Shown here piece by piece: positions 34,719 through 47,210 of a stretch of 64,000 nt of DNA. Made by a program: the position numbers and the translations under genes. How positions within the stretch are numbered: position 1 is the stretch's first letter; each line of letters begins with the position of its first letter. The stretch is from Glandiceps talaboti (Eukaryota; Hemichordata; Enteropneusta; Spengelidae), in assembly GCF_964340395.1 (NCBI RefSeq), contig NC_135556.1, forward strand, positions 7,178,001-7,242,000, in the 5' to 3' direction. The notes beneath the pieces were generated by a model. It did no database searches. It saw nothing but the letters and a program-made list of their open reading frames with translations, and was not told where the DNA came from.

Positions 34719-36068
34719 ATCGCGAATATTCCGTAAACATGAACCAATTTACATGTATTGAAAGTTAATACCCCGGATCGTAATGATAATAACGTCACTG
34801 TGAAATTGACATGACTTTGATAACAAGTTGTAACCTTGACAAACAACGGAACTGGTGTGTTGACTAATTGGACTCTTTAAAGGTGATTCAAAATGCTCAC
34901 ATTCACTATTGGTATTTTGCTAGACGACATGTTTGTGAAATGTATACTGGTTTTAAAACTTTAAAAAAAACGTCTGCAAACACCTTAAAATGACCTTTTT
35001 TCAGTCAGTTCCCTTCGGATTTATTTCGAGAGTTTTCGGGTATTTCCAGTCCCACCTAGACCACGGAATTTTGTGACGTCATAAGGGGTACTCGTTAGCA
35101 CGTAGCCTATGACGAGCATAGTCAACAGGTGAATGCTGGTTGTTATAATATACATCAGTAAACAAAAACTACAGTCTACTTCTTTCCTTCTTTGAGATAT
35201 CGGATTTTTTATGCCAATGTTGAACACCTACTTTTGTTGCCATCATAATTGTCTGTTGGTTTTCACACAGGGTAATAAATAAAGAGAGTAAAAAGATGTT
35301 GTTCTATCACACACAGATTATATTTAGGAAACTAAATTAAGACTATATTTCAATACATGTTTGATTTTTAAATAAACATCATTGAGAGTTTTTATGTCAT
35401 GGTATGTTGACACACTGAAAATGCAAATCGGCAACTTGATTGGTGAGCTCCAACATTCAGACAGACCAGTCAGTTTCTCCAGCCTGGGGGGGGGGGGGTG
35501 TCCAGTGGTTTTTTAAAGCATGCTGACCCCCCCCCCCCATATCTTATTCACATTCACATGACAGGTATTTTCTATCGTTGCTCATCAGTATGAACTGATT
35601 GACAGTCTTGCAAATACTCTGAGATCCAGGGATGGCAATATCATATAATTATTGACAGGGTAAATATATTCCAAAGGGAGTTCAATAACATTTATAAGGT
35701 AGTGGGAAACCTTGGGAAGGGAATTTGTACACCTCTCTATAATTCCAAGCTTTACAAGACAGCACCGACATATGTAAAAAGGAACTACATATGGTTGAAA
35801 TATCATCTTGACAGTAGGATGTATAGGGAAGAGCTTTGAGACTGGAATATGTCCATCTCGTGTGTGTGTGTGTGTGGGGGGGGGGGGGTTCTAGGGGGTC
35901 TCCCCTATTTCTGAAATCTTTGTATTGACTGCTTTCAAAACTCGATATTAGAATCCTCTTTTTATACTACAGCACTCTACCCCTACATGTATACAGGATT
36001 CGATGCATGTTCTACTCTCTCACTCTGCGTACTGATTGATTGATTGATTTTAATGATATTATTTATCT
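34719..36068. repeat. End of block d and start of block e, copy 2
   Basis: Matches 10755-10900, then unique sequence (34880-35440), then the G/C-run region paralogous to 11110-11640. No gene is seen. Confidence 0.55.
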
Positions 36069-36347
36069 TTAGGTGTACTCCCTACTTGTAAAGATGCAGT
36101 TTGCTGTAGTGCGAGTCCAAGGCCTGTTGTCTTTTACGGGTCGGCGTTTGGCATCTCTGTCCGATCTGCTGTCGTTTAAATTAATAAACTGTACCGGCTT
36201 GGGTACAGCTGTAGCATGGACGTCAGTTCGCGTTCGTTGGGGACAATCTTTCTTGAAATGACCTTGCACTCCACAGAGATAGCATAGATAGTTCTGTATA
36301 TATTGAGTGCACTTCTTTTCTTTCTTTTCGTTGAATTTTTTTCTCAT
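36069..36347 (-). CDS. Frame with one CCHC zinc knuckle, probably retroelement-derived
   Basis: 92 codons beginning MRKKFNEKKEKK, with CYLCGVQGHFKKDC, a perfect C-x2-C-x4-H-x4-C zinc knuckle near residues 22-35, then a basic tail. Such knuckles occur in nucleic-acid-binding cellular proteins and in gag-like proteins of retroelements. It lies in sequence present only in copy 2, next to a LINE fragment, which favours an element fossil. Family not assigned. Confidence 0.35.
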   Translation of the reverse strand: MRKKFNEKKEKKCTQYIQNYLCYLCGVQGHFKKDCPQRTRTDVHATAVPKPVQFINLNDSRSDRDAKRRPVKDNRPWTRTTANCIFTSREYT

Positions 36348-36904
36348 GGGTAAAGCTTATATATTAAACACGTGTGAGGCGTGTAGTTGAGTTGAAGACT
36401 GTCGGTAACATTACTAGTAGGTGTGGCAGTTTAACCGAAATAGTTTGTGGATATAAATGTGAAACTGCCTCAATTTGTATCTTCACAAATTCGTATACCA
36501 GCCAACTACGCCAGTAAAGAGCTAATGGTTGCTGGCACACACCTAATATATTGGTGACAGCAAGGTATACTAGGTACCTCTCCTTGATGAAATATCTATC
36601 TATGACACTATGGTAGACATTCTTTCCCCAGGGGTACCACTGGCCAGGTCCGGGAGGTGTGTGTGGCCAATGCTTTCAACCCCGACCCCATTTTAGACCA
36701 ATTTTGACCCAAAACCAATACCAATTAGACCAATGTTGAACGATGAATGCAGTGTTGCACATGCGCAGCTAAGACCAGGCATTTCAGGGGGTGTGCATGC
36801 TATCTCATAGTCACTGGTATGAAAATGTCAACCAGTGAATGAGTAGGGTAAAGTTCCCGGGTAAATTCCCGGAAATTCCGAACTAGTTGAGAATTTATTA
36901 ATGA
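36348..36904. other. Sequence unique to copy 2, no gene seen
   Basis: Lies between the zinc-knuckle frame and the LINE fragment. It contains repeated phrases of the type gaccccatttta that also occur at the 3' end of the LINE fragment, so part may belong to that element. Confidence 0.4.
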
Positions 36905-37925
36905 GTTCCTTCCAGGACCCCATTTCAGACCAAACAAAATAAACAAATTGTGAAAGTGGACCCCATTTTAGACTCTACTACTACTACTACTATCTCATAA
37001 CCCCTAGTGGAATTGTCGAGGCACCATTGATGATACCCTGACAATGTCCTGCCTCTTGATCTTGTCACGCTGCAGCCCCCTGCGATCTGGCGAAGGACAG
37101 GCCCGTCCACTCCAGGATGTTATCTTCCCATCTCTTTCTCTGTCTACCTCTACTCCCCCCCCCGGTAAAGTGCCTTGAAGGACGGTTTTTGAAAGACCGG
37201 TTGATCTTGTGACATGTCCATACCATTTCAGTTTCCTCTCAAGTTCTTGACAAGCGTTAGTAGATCTACATATGGCCCAATGGCTCTTCTGATCCTGTTG
37301 CTAACTTCCTCATTTGTAATACGGTCCTTGTAATATGGTCCTTGTTCATTATCTTTCGATAACATCTCATTTCCAGGGCTTGTATACGTTGCTGGAGTTC
37401 TGCAGTGAGAGTCCAAGTCTCACAAACATACAAGAAGATGGAGAAGACAAGTGTATGCATATAAAGTCTAATCTTGGACTTGACAAAGACGTACTTGTCA
37501 TGTCACACAATCTTTAGTTTTGTTACCCCTGCTATCGTTTGTGCAATTCTGGCCAGGACTTCAGGCTTAGATCTGTCGCCGGACACATTGGCACCTAAAT
37601 AATTGAAGTTGGTAAACGATTTCAATCTTCTGGCCTACCACTTTAATTTCTTTCTTGACTCCCTTAGGTTTGTTGGTCTTGAGCTTCGTTTTTTCAGTGC
37701 TGATTTCCATGCCATATGTTTGCGATGTTGCGTCAAGGTGCTCAACAAGCTTCGCACGTTCTTCCTCACCACCCACCAGACCATCAATGTCATCGGCAAA
37801 ACATACGTTGGTGATCACCCTGCCCCCGATACTCGACCGTTCCTTTGTGTCCTTACAGTGCATCGGTCATCCTCCTCTCAAGAAATACCCTACTCTCAAT
37901 AGAATGGGTGAGAGTAGACATCCCT
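36905..37925 (-). mobile_element. Decayed LINE fragment with reverse transcriptase (RTE-like)
   Basis: Minus-strand frames in series give GGRVITNVCFADDIDGLVGG (FADD catalytic box), GMEISTEKTKL, IFLYVCETWTLTAELQQRI, QALEMRCYRKIMNKDHI, ITNEEVSNRIRRAIGPYVDL and RSRGRTLSGYHQW. The order and wording match the C-terminal reverse transcriptase of a widespread invertebrate LINE group often annotated as endonuclease-reverse transcriptase. Several frame changes and an internal loss after GQKIE show it is inactive. It is truncated at the 5' end, and a short TAG-type repeat lies near its 3' end (36975-36990). Confidence 0.82.
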
Positions 37926-40900
37926 GTCTGACTTTGATGATAACAAAGAGCATATATCATATAAAATATAAAGTTTAATGATATAGCTTGTTTTTAATGA
38001 TTTATTTGCATAATTAATGATTTTAAATAATTAGGCTATGAACAAATATGTAGTATAATATTTTAAATATGTAGCTAAAACTACACCCTAACTCATCTTG
38101 TGCCCCTTGAATAATTTATTCACTGACTAATGAGACACTGTACTTTAAATAGAGGTCGGTTGTATCCATAAATAGTAAAGAAACGGGTTGAAATCATTCA
38201 TGCTGTATTTAGAGCGCGGATTTTGGGGCGCGGACCCCAAAATCATTTTTTTGGATTTAAATTGCACCATTACTATATGTACAGCTACACAGTGTACATG
38301 GTGGTGATGGAAACAGTGGACAATTGCAGAAGAATATATACCTATTATATCATGTAAAGTAATAAACTAAAGTATACAATGTGACTTTTGTGACTTACTT
38401 GACACAAACTAAAACAGTTATAATGAGTCAGCCTCGCCCTTGTTGAACTTTGTGCTCACCCAAACTGTGTGCTAACCCCAACTTCAGAGGCAGCATGATC
38501 ACAATGGAACCGGCTGTGTTGAGTATCTGTTTTCCATTGTATTCTAATCATGGGGTAGTATGTGATTAACGAGCATGTGATATACAATAGACGTACCTTT
38601 CTTTTCATTCACCCGTTTCTATAACAAAAATGAAGAAAAAAAAAAGTAAACATAAAACACTACAGTAACCTCTGTTGTATTTGCTTTATCGTGATCTGTA
38701 CTGGTTCAATAATACGGTTTATTTTTAAAGAACATTAAAAATGCGTTGTCCTCCAACTGACATTATCATATCACTCTCAATATAATACAAGGGAGCTCGG
38801 GTGCATCTAACCCAGGCAGATCACAGCATCCTTATTAACATATTAAAATGAGAAAGGTAATTTGAAAAACCGTTTCGTTACACTTGGCTCCGTACACGTA
38901 CACAGTTCTTGAATTGGGTCAATTTTTCCCAAATGTTGATTGGTTTCGTTTTAGACCGTTCAAAGTCATATGGCTGCTTGTATTAAAAGGTAGTACAACA
39001 CGTATATCGAACTATACATTGATGAGTTGTTGTTGTTCAGTTTTGATTTTTATGTTTCGAGAAACCAAACGAATTTGAGAGCCATCAATCAAATTTCACT
39101 TCAGTGTGACATGCCTCGCGAAATTCTTGGACTGAGTGTTACACGAGGATGTCACCATAACCTTTACTAGAACTTCAAAAATCGCAAATGTAGGGCCAAA
39201 GTACTTGCATGAAATTTTTAGTTGTGTTATATAATTTAAACCGATCGCATCACGTCACGTGGTACACTATCATGCAATCTACCCCGTGTAGATGCTCGCA
39301 CGTTGTTGAAATTTGTCTTTTCTTACTGTGAAGACATGGTTTTTCTGTTTATTTTCAGATTCGTCGCAAGGCTATACTACAAAGCACTATACTCAACTGC
39401 GATTTCTGCAGCCTACTTTTTCTAACTGGAAGTTTGGAATTTCTTCAAGTCAAATAAAATTAATTTTGTATGGACCTTTATTTGTCTTTTGTGACATAGT
39501 GGTGTGCACGTGGGTGTCGATTTAGTGATATTTTCCCGACTTCATGTGTTTATCCTTCTCACTTTCATCAATGATCACAAATTACACAATTGTATCCCTT
39601 ATATTACAAGCTTATCTAACCTTTCCAGCTTAAATGGTAATCCAAGTAGTTTACTAGCGGATAAAATGGGCCCTACTTCTGATTTATATTCCATTGTATT
39701 TAAACTTTGTGCTTGATATTTCGCAATATTTATAATTTTCGATAAAGTACTTCAACACATATTACCTCCACGCAGTCCCAGTATGATCACTGACATGACT
39801 GGAGAGGACCTTCTCGGATTTAAAATGGGGAAAGAGATACAAAACATAATGCAAAGGTTGAAGCCAAATTATAGTTGTAATTATTTTTACTTCGCAAATA
39901 TTTGTATTTTGGAAATGGGAAGAAATGTTTATGTCGTTTAAACTGTCAGCCCGTAAACAAGGTTTGGTCGATTGACTGAACTGAGTAAGCTTGCTATATG
40001 GAGTGCACAGAGTCACAGAGACTGCACATGCATAAACTTCAAAAGTACGCCTTGCTAAAACGCGAGTTTTCTTCAAACTGGTTCACTATTACACTGAAAT
40101 TGCGGGATAATTAAACACAAGATACATGTTATCTGAAAACATCAAACATTTATAGTGGGTCTGAAGCGTGATTTTAGTGACTATGGAGAACTACTGAGTT
40201 CCTCTTTGCAGTACATGTGTTACGGGTCAAAGCTTGCAAACTTCTTATTTCATGTAAACAAAACCTAAATCTAGCAACAAGACAGATGTAAGGTCAAATT
40301 TTAAGTAAGAATATCTAGAATGACGCTTTAACTGTTTATTTCTGAATCTAATTAACTGTATTAATGAACATTTCTAAATAAGGTAAAGAAATGAAAATTT
40401 GTTGTGTTTGTCTGTTAACCATATTTGTATTACGGAATGAACATTTAATTTAAATACAATGTTGATGACGTATGCGATTGGAGCCAGCGGATTTTTAATC
40501 AGCAAAACATTTCAGATTGAATTGGGGCCTGGAATAAGAGACACTGATTTGGACACGCTTCGTGAATGGAATTTCACGAAGACAACTTTATCCGATCCTT
40601 TCGAGTATTGGTTTTCGGCTACAAGTAAAGTAGGGAGTTCGATTGGATCAATCATATATGTCATTCAACCGAAACGTAATTCCTTTGTCTCTGTTTGAGT
40701 TATTTTCTCCTTAGATTGCGTCCTAATAAGATCCTGATGCAGTGTGATGTGACACAAGTTTCTTTTAAAGGGGCGTTTACTCTTGAGCTGTGGTCAATAC
40801 ATGTGCTAAAAAACACCAAGTTCAAGCTTAGTAACACACGTAAGATTGCCCGGTCAAATGAGGCCAGCTTCAACTTTCGATCGTCATCCGCTTTCTACCG

Positions 40901-41336
40901 AAAATTCTTGAACAACGACCTTGCTGATTTTTTTTTACCATGATTATTTAAAACACATAAGAATCGGCCCGAGATCGGCACTTTGTCCATGGAAAGTGGA
41001 ATCTGTTTGCTTATTGATTTTGCTTTCACCTTTTCCTTAATATCTTAACGTTTTGCGCATAAAGTTCTGTTGTTATGTGATTCAAATGATGTTTCAGTGC
41101 CACTACACACTGTATATGATAACAAATGTATGGCCTGGATTTGTTTTGAACAAAACAGTGTCAGAAGTTACTGATGTTGCTACAAATGTGTCCTGTTAAG
41201 TCCACTAAACATCTGAGTCGTATAGTAATATAACTAGCTAATTGTTCTTACCCCTTTAGATAAGAAATGATTAGGGTTTATCGATGGATTTATTGGCCTA
41301 TCACATAATGAAGCTAATTAAATGTATTTCCGACAG
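37926..41336. repeat. Block e, copy 2, with a 2.15-kb insertion
   Basis: Bases 37926-38820 match 11870-12700, and 40975-41336 match 12745-13130. The part between (about 38821-40974) is absent from copy 1. It holds several modest frames, the most protein-like at 40459-40698 on the plus strand (GASGFLISKTFQIELG, DPFEYWFSATSKVGS). I recognise none of them and see no terminal repeats, so the nature of this insertion is open. Confidence 0.5.
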
Positions 41337-41809
41337 TCATGCACCTGTAACGTGTATATGATACATCGTATTGTTCAGCCCTAACCAGGCTTCTATCTAT
41401 AGGGTGACACGCCCGAGTGTTGTTTACTTCAAAAATCAACAATTGGTGCTTTATATATATTACAATAATGTTGTAGTTATTCTGAAATAAATGGATCATT
41501 GGCATCACTTAAAGCTTCTAAAACATTCACAGTTAACAGCAGTACCTTGATTTATACAACAGCTGGTAATTCTATATGGCCGGACTATAAACATACTCGT
41601 GTATTACAATTAGAAAGTGACCTTGATTCTCCTAATGTAGGCGGCCACAGTAAGTTTTGTGAGTTGATTACCTGCTTTTGTATTTTCGATAACTTGTCAA
41701 TGAGATTCCTTTTAACTTCTTTTTCCGTAACCTTCGTCTTCTTGTACTGTGCCTGGACCACAACCAAATAAACTAACAAGACGGTAACCACGAGAACCTG
41801 AAGCTTCAT
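41337..41809 (-). pseudogene. Family 2 secreted protein gene, copy 2, exon 2 truncated
   Basis: Exon 1 (41809-41672, 46 codons) is intact: MKLQVLVVTVLLVYLVVVQA is the signal peptide, then QYKKTKVTEKEVKRNL and DKLSKIQKQ, with donor gcag|gtaatc. Exon 2 after the conserved acceptor starts IEAWLGLNNTMY but has lost most of the cysteine-bearing part seen in copy 1 and stops after about 20 codons. Either the copy is a pseudogene or it makes a short secreted peptide of about 45 residues without cysteines. Exon 1 of the two copies differs at many residues while keeping its length and charge pattern. Confidence 0.55.
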
Positions 41810-42778
41810 CTTGTCCTGACAGTTGTCTTCTCGTCTAAATATTTCTTCAAGTGTACTGTTGATGACGACGACTACTATACAACTAACTGTCCTCGTCAGC
41901 TTGGTTACCTTAAATAACATTTACCAATTCGGGCTCCTAGATATGTATTGTAATTGGATGATACCCATCACGTGATGCTTTACATATTATCGCTTCAGAA
42001 ATCACTGGCCAGTTTGATTACAATGAAACTGTCCATTTAACTTGTAAATCATGTCGATAGTATGTGAGATGCTAGTACTACGCTGTACTACTTTTTTAAA
42101 ACCGTGACATGGCAGGCTTTTTGTTCTTTGAGAGGGGGAGGGAGGGGATGGGAGATGGATGTGGGTGAGGGGAGTGTGCAAACATTTCAGATAAAACACC
42201 TCAACTACATTTACCGCGGGCGGGTCTCGAGCACGGCACCTTTCAAGCATTACACTATAACGCTATAAATGGCGAATGCTTATAAATTAAATTAAACTAA
42301 TGAATCGTGAATGATAAAGCTATGTGTGAATGTAAATCGTGAAATTTAACCTTGACCTGAAAGTCATGCAATCAATGGCTCAGTGATAGATTCAGTGGGG
42401 CACTCACTGGTATGGTACAGCACGCAACAGGTCGGAAAAAATTGTTCTTATGAACCCACTTTGTCGGCCATAGGCTTACAGATTTCAGCACAGACATGGC
42501 GTAACCATTTCCATTAACCTATATTGGAAGTTGACAACTTGCAAATTTCCTGTTATAATGTTTATTCAATCTATTTGTGGCCACACAATACACACAACAT
42601 TTAGTCAGAACACGATTTGCGAGGTTGTATGTCACGGACACTTCTTTGCAATTGTCACAAGATGTTGACATGACCACAATCATGAATGCATATGCCAGAA
42701 CGAGGCTCTTCAGTAAGGGACTCGGTGTGACCTACCTATACCACCAAGTTTCAAAACTGAACGATTTTTATCTATTAT
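41810..42778. repeat. Upstream flank of family 2 copy 2 and unique sequence
   Basis: Bases 41810-42085 match 13716-14030. From 42086 on, the sequence is unique to copy 2. No gene is recognised. Confidence 0.5.
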
Positions 42779-42781
42779 TTA

Positions 42782-44884
42782 GGGAGTGTACATTTTTAAT
42801 TTCCAGGGGGAGGCCGGAGGATTTCTAATGAAGCAAGGGATTTTTATTGGTGGCCCCCCCTACAAAAACTGGTATAAATTATCTGGCCCCCCTAAGACTT
42901 CTTGTTTTTATTTCATGGCCCCCCCTGAAACCACTAACAAAAATACGCACAGATGAAACACAGATACAGCAACACATAGATTTGCCAGCAGTTGCTACAT
43001 GTATTAACTTATTCCATATTTATACTTACTTCAGAATTGAACCAGTGCACAAAGTTGTTGAATCATGGACACTCATAAAATCACAAATAAAGACTATTAT
43101 TAGTTAAATTGGCTGACAGGATGTCTACTTACAACTGAGGGGTGACAATAGACTACTGGTCTGGCTACACTTTTTCTTGGATTTTTAGCCCATCACTGAC
43201 ATAAATAAATTAGCAAATAAATGAACAAGTATATATATATATTACTTATTTATCACAGGTTTGGAAAAAATAGTGCAAAATTGCACCATGAGGAAACTTT
43301 TTTCCATGTGAACATATTCAAATTTTAGGATTAATTTGCAGTGGTTGGTCACACAATCATTTATTATTAATTTAAACACTTCATAAATTACACATTTTAG
43401 AAACATTTTTAATTGCAGTGCAAATGGAAAACATGTTATTTAAGATTGAAATACATATTAAGACCCTTCCTATATTATAGTATTCATATTATCTCTACGC
43501 AAAATATAAAACACTTCTGGACTATATTTCAAGAGACTTTAGTAAACTGATGCGCTGAGGGGGGGGGGGCAGTACATGTATCACTTCAAAGGGTTGAATA
43601 ATATTTTTTATGAATGCATGGCTTGTTATGAATACATTCCTCACCCAGCACCTGTGAATAATTTTGTGTTTAATTCAAACTCACAAAAGCTATCATATAA
43701 TACTTGAACCCTACCATGGTGATAGAATGAAAATTTATTGAAACCCATTACAATATTGGTGAGCTCTATATGGAATTTATTAGGGATTCATGTATACAAA
43801 ATGGCTCAAAGTGCAGTTACTGTTCCACTACAGATTGGGTATCGCCATCTATGAACAGAATACCACATCCTATGCCAGATATGCACAACCCAGGTCATTA
43901 TATGGATGTGTTTGAAACACCAAACACAAATCGAACTGTTGATGACTACCACAACCACATGCTAACTTAAAAAAGCTCTATGTTTCAAAACAATTAAATG
44001 ATGAAGTTGCTATTTCTCGTTTTGCTGAGAAATATATTCTCAGTGTGAACAGTGTTAAAAACTACATTGAACTTTTGAGAAATTTGGAGAGGATGAAAAA
44101 CATTAGATCCAGACATCGGTTAGAGGTACAGAAGAAAAGAGAAAACAAGAATTATAATGACTATGACTGGTTGCAGTTATTCATAAGTGGAACTCTAGAA
44201 AAACTGAACGTAAAAGAGCTACATAAATATCTAGACAAGCATAAATTGCCAAAATATAGAAAATTAAAAGGAGAAAAAGTACTAGACATAATATCAACGC
44301 ACATACTTGGAACACCTGAATTTAGGTCAAGAAAAGTGACTGCAAATGAACTTCAAACTACAACTACAGACATCTGATCAGTGATACAAACAGTAGTGAC
44401 TCTGAAAGTGAAAATGCTATAATAGGTGTTATAGACAGTGATGATTGTTTTTCTGATAACTCTGAAACTTCAAGCACGGCTGATATCTCAGTGATTGTGA
44501 TGAAACAAGTCCTACACAATTTCATGGGAAAGTTACCTTGAGAAGTGGCAGAGTCGCCGGTCAATTTTTGTTTCACTGAATACAAATATTGTGATTTAAT
44601 AGGTTTGTGCACTGTTTTATCATCAATCCATGTTAAATGCTACTTCTGTAGGACATTGTGCACAGTCAAGTGTTGGGTTTTGCCTATATTTTATTTTATA
44701 TACATATCTGGCACTTGTCCATCCTGACATTCAGGTTTAGGTTGTTTTTTTTGTGGCCCCCCCCTAACAAAAAGTGAAATTTTTGTTTAGCCCCCCCCCC
44801 CTAATTTTTCTTGAGAAAAATTGGTGGGCCCCCCCCCCCTGAAAATCCTCCGGCCCCCCCTGGAAGTTAAAACTGTACACTCCC
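42782..44884. mobile_element. DNA transposon with 45-base inverted repeats and TTA target duplication
   Basis: The left end gggagtgtacatttttaatt continues into tccagggggaggccggagga; the inverted right end reads gggagtgtacagttttaact and continues the same way, with about four differences in 45. TTA occurs on both sides (42779-42781, 44885-44887), as expected for three-base TWA duplications of PIF/Harbinger-type elements, although the protein does not prove that family. Long C/G runs lie just inside both ends. Length is 2.1 kb, and it contains the coding remnant at 43770-44377. Confidence 0.85.
43770..44377 (+). pseudogene. Transposon-encoded protein remnant with SAP-like C-terminus
   Basis: The first frame (43770-43970) has CSYCSTTDWVSPSMNRIPHP and DMHNPGHYMDVFE. 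The second, joined by a frameshift near 43965, continues ISRFAEKYILSVNSVKNYIE, a basic coiled segment, then YDWLQLFISGTLEKLNVKEL and HKYLDKHKLPKYRKLKGEKV. The last part resembles a SAP-type helix-turn-helix. I recall similar zinc-cluster plus SAP-like arrangements in repeated uncharacterised proteins of cnidarians and molluscs, but cannot name the family. The region upstream, where a catalytic domain would be expected, is not recognisable. Confidence 0.6.
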
Positions 44885-44887
44885 TTA

Positions 44888-45796
44888 GTGAAGAGATCGT
44901 GAGTTTATCTTGATAAATTGTCCATCAATATTTCGCACAGATGCAGTCCGCCTTATCGTGGTATTGTAATACCAACGTGCAATGAGATTGTTGGGCCAAT
45001 ATTCAAATGAGCATAGGTCACACTGTACCTTTAGTTTTGATAAGTTTGCGATCGCGAGAGAAGAGCTAACTACCGAAAACATAAATATGCAAATAACTAA
45101 TTAATACTAAAAGCTGCATTAAAACTATTCTCAAAACAGAATTATGCGCTTTGGTATAGCATATGTCTGTACCAAATTATATTGAATTTGAAGAGTGAAT
45201 TCTTAAATATATAGCACAACTAACGAAATCTATTAATTATATAAATAGCTCATTGATATTCATGGAATTGTTTGCCAAAACCTAAGGAGTTCTAGCCATT
45301 GCCCTAAAATACATGTGCACCTAATTTCGGGGCTAATTTTGATAATTGTAGTTTGATAACACTGTGTGTGAGCCACGTGTGTCTTTACCCATGGAGTAAC
45401 CAATTCCCCTAGTAAGTTGTAAGTGTAATTCTGATACACTGATTTACATAATTACATGTACCTTGTTACTAAATGTTGATGCTACCTTATGATAAAAAGG
45501 ATATAGCGAAAGGTTTTTTTTATTTTTCAGCAATCAAAATATAAGAAAATGGGAAAATGTTACAGCCAATGATGCGCTATGTAGTATACCTGATACATCT
45601 GTTTGCCTTGCAGCATTTAATGCTATATTGTAAAAAAAAAAAGAAAAAAAAAAGATGATGATGTGTTTTAAGGATACACTATATACTTAACTCATCTCAC
45701 TACCATTGTTTTACAAGGGGCTTGGGAATTAGTAATATCTTCAGTAGCTGTTACTCTGAATCAAGGAAAAGAGCATTTGGAATCGTATGGCTGCTA
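44888..45796. other. Right flank of the transposon to the copy 2/3 boundary
   Basis: Unique to about 45560, then matches the end of block e of copy 1 (14095-14304). It contains A-runs at 45630-45655. No gene is seen. Confidence 0.5.
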
Positions 45797-46587
45797 TAAC
45801 CATAACCGTATTTCCATCAAATAATGTAGTTTTCAATACATGAATGATTTTCAGTCCGGTCCACGAACACATTCAGAATTTACAAAAAGGTTAGCAAATT
45901 TGTTACCTTGTTATGGGAGAACACTGGTCACTGCAGAAACTTATTAATACTGAAAGTTTTCAGTGAATAATATTTCAAATTTGCCAGACCATCTTTGCTT
46001 CCTTCCGTACATATATATTATATATATTAATGTAAAGTGATCGATTTTAATTAAATCTCTCATTATAGAGTATAATTGGCATGGTTTAAATTTTAGAACA
46101 CCAATTGTGAATTAATCACTCAAATTTATTAAGTAAACACTTTTGAGGACTAGTAGCGTTGGTTAAGTATATAATTACACACAGTCTAAAAAGAAGCCAT
46201 TTGATTTAGTAGTACAGGGTCAGGGACATACATGTTAAATACATAGTTGGCTAAAAATCATACTTATATGCATTATTATATGCATAGACCCTCATATTCC
46301 CAGGGTGTGACATCAAAGTATAGTAAAATGAAATCCATACATGTCATATTACAATTTGACGTCACAGTATAGTAATATGGTCGGAACTACTTTGAATTAT
46401 GTGTAAATATCATCAACCTGTACAGTTACGATGTTGTTGATTGAAAATATGGTTTCCTGGCTATTCATGGATTGCCAAAGATCGACCATCATCATCAGTG
46501 TGTAAACAGTGAACAGAACAAACACACCTCTATAGGACACATCTATCGCCTATCGTACAGCCACTAACGTTTGTAGACATGATAACA

Positions 46588-46677
46588 TTCGTTCGTTCGT
46601 TCGTTCGTTCGTTCGTTCGTGCGTTCATTCGTTCATTCATTCATTCATTCATTCATTCATTCATTCATTCATTCATT
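46588..46677. repeat. (CGTT)n then (CATT)n compound microsatellite
   Basis: About eight CGTT units followed by about 13 CATT units, at the position of the TTAA/CATT array in copy 2. Confidence 0.95.
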
Positions 46678-47091
46678 TGGAAAACCTATGACAATTAGTC
46701 CTAATACCGCATGGTATGTCGGAACAGTTTTCCGCAATGTGATGAATGATACCGGACCTAAGAACAATTGTTTGGGTGCCTGATTAGATAAAGTAATGAA
46801 TAAGTTTCTAGTACGTTGTTAGCAAGACGTTAGATAATTAAAGAGAGTATCCCTTCTTCACGGTATCAGCTTCTTTACTTTTTTGTTTAGATACCACAGA
46901 GTGGAATAGCTTTCAATAGAGTTGGTAAATGTGGAAGTAGAACGGTTCCCACTATAATCGAAGCATTGTCAAATAAAAATGGTTTCAAGTTTGTTCGTTC
47001 TGAGATAAATAATTTGACACACATGCCTCTGAAGGATCAGAAAAGCACCCAATGTTTTGTTAGAAAAATAGCGTGTCCACAGAAAGAAAGA

Positions 47092-47092
47092 A

Positions 47093-47145
<53 letters not shown>

Positions 47146-47210
47146 CACACACACACACACACACAGACGGACAAACAGACCGACAGGCAGACAGACAGAC
47201 AGATAGATAG
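47092..47210. repeat. (CAGA)n and (CA)n compound microsatellite
   Basis: About 13 CAGA units, then CA units to about 47165, then imperfect CAGA. The CATA block of the copy 2 array is absent. Confidence 0.94.
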
